Below, in pieces: positions 59,142 to 64,000 of a stretch of 64,000 nucleotides of DNA. Positions within the stretch are counted from its first letter, which is position 1. Each line of letters opens with the position of its first letter. The translations under genes were made by a program, and so were the position numbers. Origin of the DNA: Piromyces finnis (lineage: Eukaryota > Neocallimastigomycota > Neocallimastigomycetes > Neocallimastigales > Neocallimastigaceae); NCBI GenBank assembly GCA_002104945.1, contig MCFH01000066.1, positions 186,001 through 250,000 of the forward strand, read 5' to 3'. Under the pieces are notes generated by a model. That model did no database searches. It saw only the letters and a program-made list of their open reading frames with translations, and was not told the DNA's origin.

Positions 59142-61560
59142 AATTGTATAAATTTTGTATAATTAAAACGCCTGCCATAAAATCTATAAATATATTTATT
59201 TTATATAACATATAAAGATCATTCATAATTATTTTTAATTTTTTTTTTTTTTTATTTCATTTAATCTATTAAAAAAAAAAAAAAACTATGTATATATATA
59301 ATATATATAAAAAAAAAATTAAAAAAGAAAAAAATGAAGCGAAAAATAATATCAAATACCAAATAACATACAAATAGGCCATAAACGATAATAACAAAAA
59401 AACAAACAATAAATAATAAATAATTAAAATAATAAATAATAAATAATAAATAATTAATAATTAATAATAAATAATAAATAATAAATGTATATTTAAAATA
59501 AAAAAAACCAATATAATATATTAAAAATGAGTTTTTTTTTTTAATTTTCTTTTTAATATTTATTTTAATTATTGAATATTATTTAGTATGATAAATCTAA
59601 TAACAACCTTTTTTTTTTTAATATTATAAATTAATCTAAAATTGTTCATTCTTTTCTATTATTATTATTATTATTATTATTAATTCTTTTGTATAATAAC
59701 AAACCAAACTTTTTTTTTTGAAAGAAATGTTCATTTATATTTATATATATAGATTAAAAGTTTTTAAATTGTTCATACCATTTTAAATTGATATTAAATC
59801 TTTAATTCCGAAATAAATTTTATTTATATATATATATATTTTTTGAGACCATTTTTATGAACAAAAAAAAAAAAAAAAAGTGTTCATACTTTTATCAAAA
59901 TAAAAAAGTATTTAAAGAATAATTTTTTTCCATCTTTATTCAAAGTATATCAAAAAGAAAAAAGTATAATAAGTATAATAAAAAAAATAAAAACATTAAA
60001 AAGAATTGCAATAATATAGAAAAATGGTTTTCAATAAATAAAAGAAATCCTTTTTTTTTTTTACTATGGAAAAAAATTTTTGAAAAAAAGGTTTTATCTG
60101 GATCTACTGGATATGGTTCTTAATTGCCGCCGCTGCTACTGATGTATGGAAGGAAGAAGTAAAGTTCTTTATTAACTAATTCGAATCTATTGGATATGAT
60201 TCTTGATTCCACCGCTATTGCTGACTGCTAATGTTGTAAGGAAGGAAGAGGGAAAAGTCTTTATTTGCCTCATGGAAAGTTATTTACTTGATGTCTTTAT
60301 ATAAAATCAAAAAGAGAAAAAAATAAGAAGAAAAATAAGAAGAAGAAAAAAAAAACGAAAATTAATAAATACTTTTGAGTATCCCATCCTTTTTGGTTTA
60401 TTTAAAATATAAATGAATATAAGAAATAATAATAATTTTTTTTGAAATTTATTATTGCAAAAATAATTATTATTATTTTTTTAGACAGTAACAGCACTAA
60501 TAATAATTTTTTTTAAATCTGTCTAGTTTATTCAAAAAAAATAGTTTTAAAGAAGTTATTTAAAAATATAAAAATTAGAATGGAAATTTTGATAGATATA
60601 CTACTATAAAATAAGTTATGCGTTAAGGTAATAACCTTAATGCATGGATTAAGGCTCGTTTTAGGAAATTCCTTTTACGGCGATAATTAATTGCTTTGGC
60701 CATCCATTTAAAGTGGAACGAAAATGATAAAAAGAAAACTTTTTACCTTCGTTTTGGCCATCTACATCCACCCAACCAAAGTGGGATGGATTATCATATA
60801 ATTTATGAATTTTTAACGACCGATAAAGCAATAAAAAAGGTACCTCTTTATCGTTCGTTTCGTCCCTACGAAAGGGACGAATCATCACTCCATTTTTAAA
60901 TTATATTAGTATATACAATATATCTAAAGTTTCTATTCATGTATTTTTTAAAAAAATAAATAATAACTTTTAAATTATTAAATAAAATATTTTGAATAAA
61001 ATCAAAAAAAAATCAAATTTTAATAATGTTGTGCATTTTTTTATACTTATTTTATTATATTTATCGATGTTTTTCAACTTTTTCAAATATATACAATTAT
61101 TAAATTTTAAATTCAAATTCATTTAAATTTGAAGTTTTTTTTTTCATTAATGGAAATACTTCTTTTCTAATAAATTCAGGATGATTATTAGTTTGAAAAA
61201 GGTTCATAAAAAAGAAACTTTATTAAATTTTTTTTTATAATTATTGTGTATGATTAATTAATAATAAACACGACAAGTTTTAAATAGTCTAATAAAACTA
61301 AGATCGGATAATGGATATTTCAATTTTGATAATACAAGCAAGTTTATGATGGATGTTATTTTATCATCATTATCATATATACACAAGGTCTTATTTTAAT
61401 ATTAGAAGAAGAAGTTGATTTATTTCCTTTTAATAAGGAAAAAAAAGTTTATTACTATTCAATGTATTTTTTTTTTACTATTGAATAAAGTATTTTAAAT
61501 GTTTAAGCTTGTGTGCATATTGTCTATTTAATTTTTCTATTCTTTTAAAATTAGAAATGA
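59055..61560. other. Intergenic stretch with small GC-richer islands
   Basis: Mostly A/T. Two exceptions: 60095-60290 carries two imperfect ~85-bp copies (CTGGATATGGTTCTTAATTG / TTGGATATGATTCTTGATTC), and 60645-60900 is GC-richer with overlapping 75- and 67-codon frames on opposite strands, neither recognisable. A 9-bp hairpin TTCGTCCCT/AGGGACGAA lies near 60863-60885. These may be remnants of a mobile element or gene. Confidence 0.45.
60095..60290. repeat. Two imperfect ~85-bp direct repeats
   Basis: Each copy has GGATATGRTTCTT, a CCGCCGCT/CCACCGCT block, a GGAAGGAAGA block and a TTTATT end. GC-richer than the surroundings. Origin unknown. Confidence 0.55.
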
Positions 61561-61570
61561 ATTCAGAGGA

Positions 61571-62470
61571 TTAATCATCACCATCATCTGTTTCAGTGAG
61601 TTCTATTAATTGATGATCACTTTCATCATCTGTTTCAGTGAGTTCTATTAATTGATGATCACTTTCATCATCTGTTTCAGTGAGTTCTATTAATTGATGA
61701 TCATTTTCATCTGGTTCAGAGATATTTTCAATAGACTCTTTATAATCAAACATTTCCATATAATCAAGTGTTTCAGATAATATTCGTTTCCTTGTATTTT
61801 TCTTTTTTTGATTTTTATTGCTAATCTTATATGTTGATGATAATGATATATATAAATTATCTGCGTTTGTTAATTTGGCTAATGGATCATCATCAATATC
61901 TATATTTAAATTTGTTAAATGTCTAGGTTTTTCAGTTTCTTCTGGGGTTTCGACTATTTGATTAGAAGAAAGAAAGAAATAGATTTTTTTAAATTCTCAA
62001 GATTTTTAATTTCTTTTTGGAATCTCAATTAATTGAATATGATTAAGGAATAAGTATTGTAAATTTGTAAGATTTCCAATATTCTTTCGGTAATATTACA
62101 AAATGATTATTTAAAAATGATAAACACACTAAATTTCCTATTTCTTTTGGTAATTTTAAAATATTTAAATTTATTTATCCATTAATTTAAATATTTATCC
62201 AAATTTCTTTTTTTAATTATGATATTTTAAAATTAATTATTATTTAATTATTCCATAAAATTTATATAATAAATTTTTATAAATAATTTTTCCTTAAATT
62301 CAATAATTTTTTAGTGAAGTATTTAAAGATTTGTATTTCATTATATCTTTACATAACCTCTGAAATCTTTGTTGGAACCTCCTAATTTCGAAATGACATT
62401 AGGGAGGGATACTTTATCTTTCTCTCTGAATAATGGCATATCTGTCACGAGAGAAAATATTGTGTAATCA
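61571..62470 (-). pseudogene. LRR-protein gene relic with acidic tandem-repeat C-terminus
   Basis: Read leftward: a possible first exon MPLFREKDKVSLPNVISKLG ending at a GTAAAG donor (about 62340-62450), then LRR scraps LPKEIGNLVCLSFLNN, NIGNLTNLQYLFLN and EIPKEIKNLENL (62160-61985) in shifting frames. A continuous frame (about 61960-61571) follows, with a basic patch KKKNTRKR and three copies of the 14-residue unit DDESDHQLIELTET. Frame changes occur near A-runs at about 62025 and 62085, so either the gene is broken or introns/sequence errors are involved. The intact downstream frame from 61759 alone would give 62 residues. Confidence 0.5.
61582..61707 (-). repeat. Three tandem 42-bp units (14-residue acidic repeat)
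   Basis: Units starting at 61582, 61624 and 61666 are nearly identical. They keep the reading frame and encode DHQLIELTETDDES-type repeats. Confidence 0.9.
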
Positions 62471-63497
62471 AAAAAAAAAAAGTAACAAAATCAAATATTA
62501 TGACTTATAATTATAAAGTATTTTATTATAAAATAAAATCTATTTTCATAAAAGACTTCTTACTTTGTGAAATAAATATATTAAAAAAATAAATAAATAT
62601 ATAGACAATCAATTAGGCTACTAATATATATATATATTAAATATTATAGTTATATAATGAGATATAATGTAAAAATAAAGTGTGACTTGATCATATTATT
62701 AGTCCATTTAATTTATATAGTAATATAAAATGTTAATAAAATACAAATTAAGTATAATATTAAATAATAAGAATTAAATAAGAAATGATTCATACCTCTT
62801 ATTAATTTCATATGGCATATTTCTATAATATCATGTGTGTTAAAAGTCCTATGTTATTATAATAAGAGAAATAATATAAATACTAGAAAAATAAATCGAT
62901 TAAACAGAGAACTTAGTATTTCATAAAATACCAACTAATTAAAATAGTAAAGTTTACTAAAAAAAAAAGTCAGTTTAAAACACTCTTAAAAACGTTTATA
63001 AATACATTTTTATAACAGAATACTCTTATTAGTAGTTTTGTTACTCCTATTAAAATGTAAGGGAATGTAATGTAAATGAAAGACAAATGTAATAATATTG
63101 TAATAATATGCAATGTAAAAAATAATGTAAATGTATTTATGTTGCCAATGATAACACTGAAATTAAATGTATTATACATTATCATTTAATACATTATTTA
63201 TTACATTTTCTATTCTTAAAATAGTAAATTTTTATTGGAATAACGTAAATATCCATAATTACAATTACTGGAATTATTATGGAATAATTGAAAATTTTAT
63301 ACCAGTTAAAAATAATAGTATTTTTTATTTTTCTTTTTGTTTCTATTATTTACTTTAAAATAATTATGGTGACGGTGGCAAAGTGATTCATTCTTTATAT
63401 ACTTTTATTTTTGTTAAAAACAAAAAACAAAAAACAAAATAAAATTATAATTAATAGTATTTTATGATCTAATTCTTTTTTTAACTATTTTAATAAA
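62471..63497. other. AT-rich intergenic stretch
   Basis: Nothing recognised. The last ~100 bases form the A/T-only leader of the ankyrin gene that follows. Confidence 0.55.
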
Positions 63498-64000
63498 ATG
63501 GTTGATTTAGAAAAAAAGAGGAATGAAATAGAAATAATAATATCAAAATGTAGACATAATGAATTGGACTATATTAACGAATTCGAAAATTTTAGTATAA
63601 ACAATGATTTAAAGTTAAGTGAATTGAATAATAAAAATTTTGATGTTTTAATAAAAGTTATTGATTCAATCAAAGAGTATAAAGTTGAAAATAATTTATA
63701 TTATTTCAAATTAATTGATTATATTATTCAAGAATGTAAATATCAAACATTAAATTATACAAATTGGAATAATAATGTGGCTGAAGTTCCTCTTTTTCTA
63801 GCTATTTATAAAGGATTTTTTAAAATAGCCAATTTATTAATAGAAAGAGGTGCTAATATTAATTATTTAATTGAACAGCCGCAACAACAAGAAACAGTTA
63901 ATATTATTCAATATATTAAAAAAAAAAAAGATAGATATAGATATGAAAATACTGTAAGTAATATAATAATACGAGAACTAGGACAGGATACCATTAATAA
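63498..64000 (+). CDS. Ankyrin-type protein, N-terminal part (runs off the window)
   Basis: From ATG at 63498 the frame is open through all 167 complete codons to the window end. The N-terminus, MVDLEKKRNEIEIIISK, is charged and helical, followed by a long helical region. A clear ankyrin unit appears at about 103-124, VPLFLAIYKGFFKIANLLIERG, continuing ANINYLIEQ. The layout resembles the large AT-rich-genome ankyrin families. The C-terminal part, and whether an intron follows, cannot be seen. It is in the same orientation as the ankyrin gene at 57702. Confidence 0.78.
   Translation, partial: MVDLEKKRNEIEIIISKCRHNELDYINEFENFSINNDLKLSELNNKNFDVLIKVIDSIKEYKVENNLYYFKLIDYIIQECKYQTLNYTNWNNNVAEVPLFLAIYKGFFKIANLLIERGANINYLIEQPQQQETVNIIQYIKKKKDRYRYENTVSNIIIRELGQDTIN

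Overview
The window looks like nuclear DNA from a very AT-rich fungus. An anaerobic gut fungus (Neocallimastigomycota) is my best guess. Non-coding DNA is almost only A and T, with homopolymer runs and ATT/TTA/AAAT microsatellites, while genes stand out as GC-richer islands. Introns are short, AT-rich and GT..AG. Chitin-binding (hevein/CBM18-type) domains, HMG-box proteins and a fungal-type fused FGAM synthetase fit a fungus. A dictyostelid-like protist is a weaker alternative. The assignment is inference from composition and gene content.

Layout. 1-5.3 kb: minus-strand LINE remains (element 'A' followed by the 5' end of element 'B'). 5.6-12.1 kb: a decayed secreted LRR plus chitin-binding gene whose intron 1 holds an LTR retroelement (7542-11778). 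That element has identical 217-bp LTRs, no recognisable gag/pol, and one intact 196-codon cargo gene. 12.9-14.2 kb: a decayed large-subunit rRNA fragment with an internal deletion. 14.2-16.1 kb: an inverted copy of the chitin-binding 3' exon and an internally deleted LINE. 17.5-18.1 kb: a beta-carbonic anhydrase gene. 20.4-22.4 kb: a LINE B fragment. 22.8-25.3 kb: the intact 11-exon LRR/chitin-binding paralogue. 27.3-42.9 kb: an ankyrin relic, then a head-to-tail LINE array (A fragments, B, A, B, deleted A, deleted A) in which the poly(A) of one unit usually abuts the next unit. 43.6-47.7 kb: FGAM synthetase (ADE6 type). 51.6-53.9 kb: a three-exon gene with three HMG boxes. 57.7-59.1 kb: an ankyrin-repeat gene. 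61.6-62.5 kb: an LRR-gene relic with an acidic tandem-repeat tail. 63.5 kb to the end: the 5' part of another ankyrin gene.

How things relate. Only a few host genes look functional: carbonic anhydrase, the LRR/CBM18 protein, FGAM synthetase, the HMG protein and two ankyrin proteins. They are separate transcription units with no operon-like coupling. Most of the first 43 kb is retroelement sequence and duplicated host sequence. The most unusual items are the cargo-bearing LTR element, the one-repeat-per-exon LRR/chitin-binding gene and its broken copy, the LINE array with swapped 5' modules and repeated internal-deletion derivatives, and the rRNA relic between duplicated gene pieces. All family calls rest on motifs read by eye; no database search was run.
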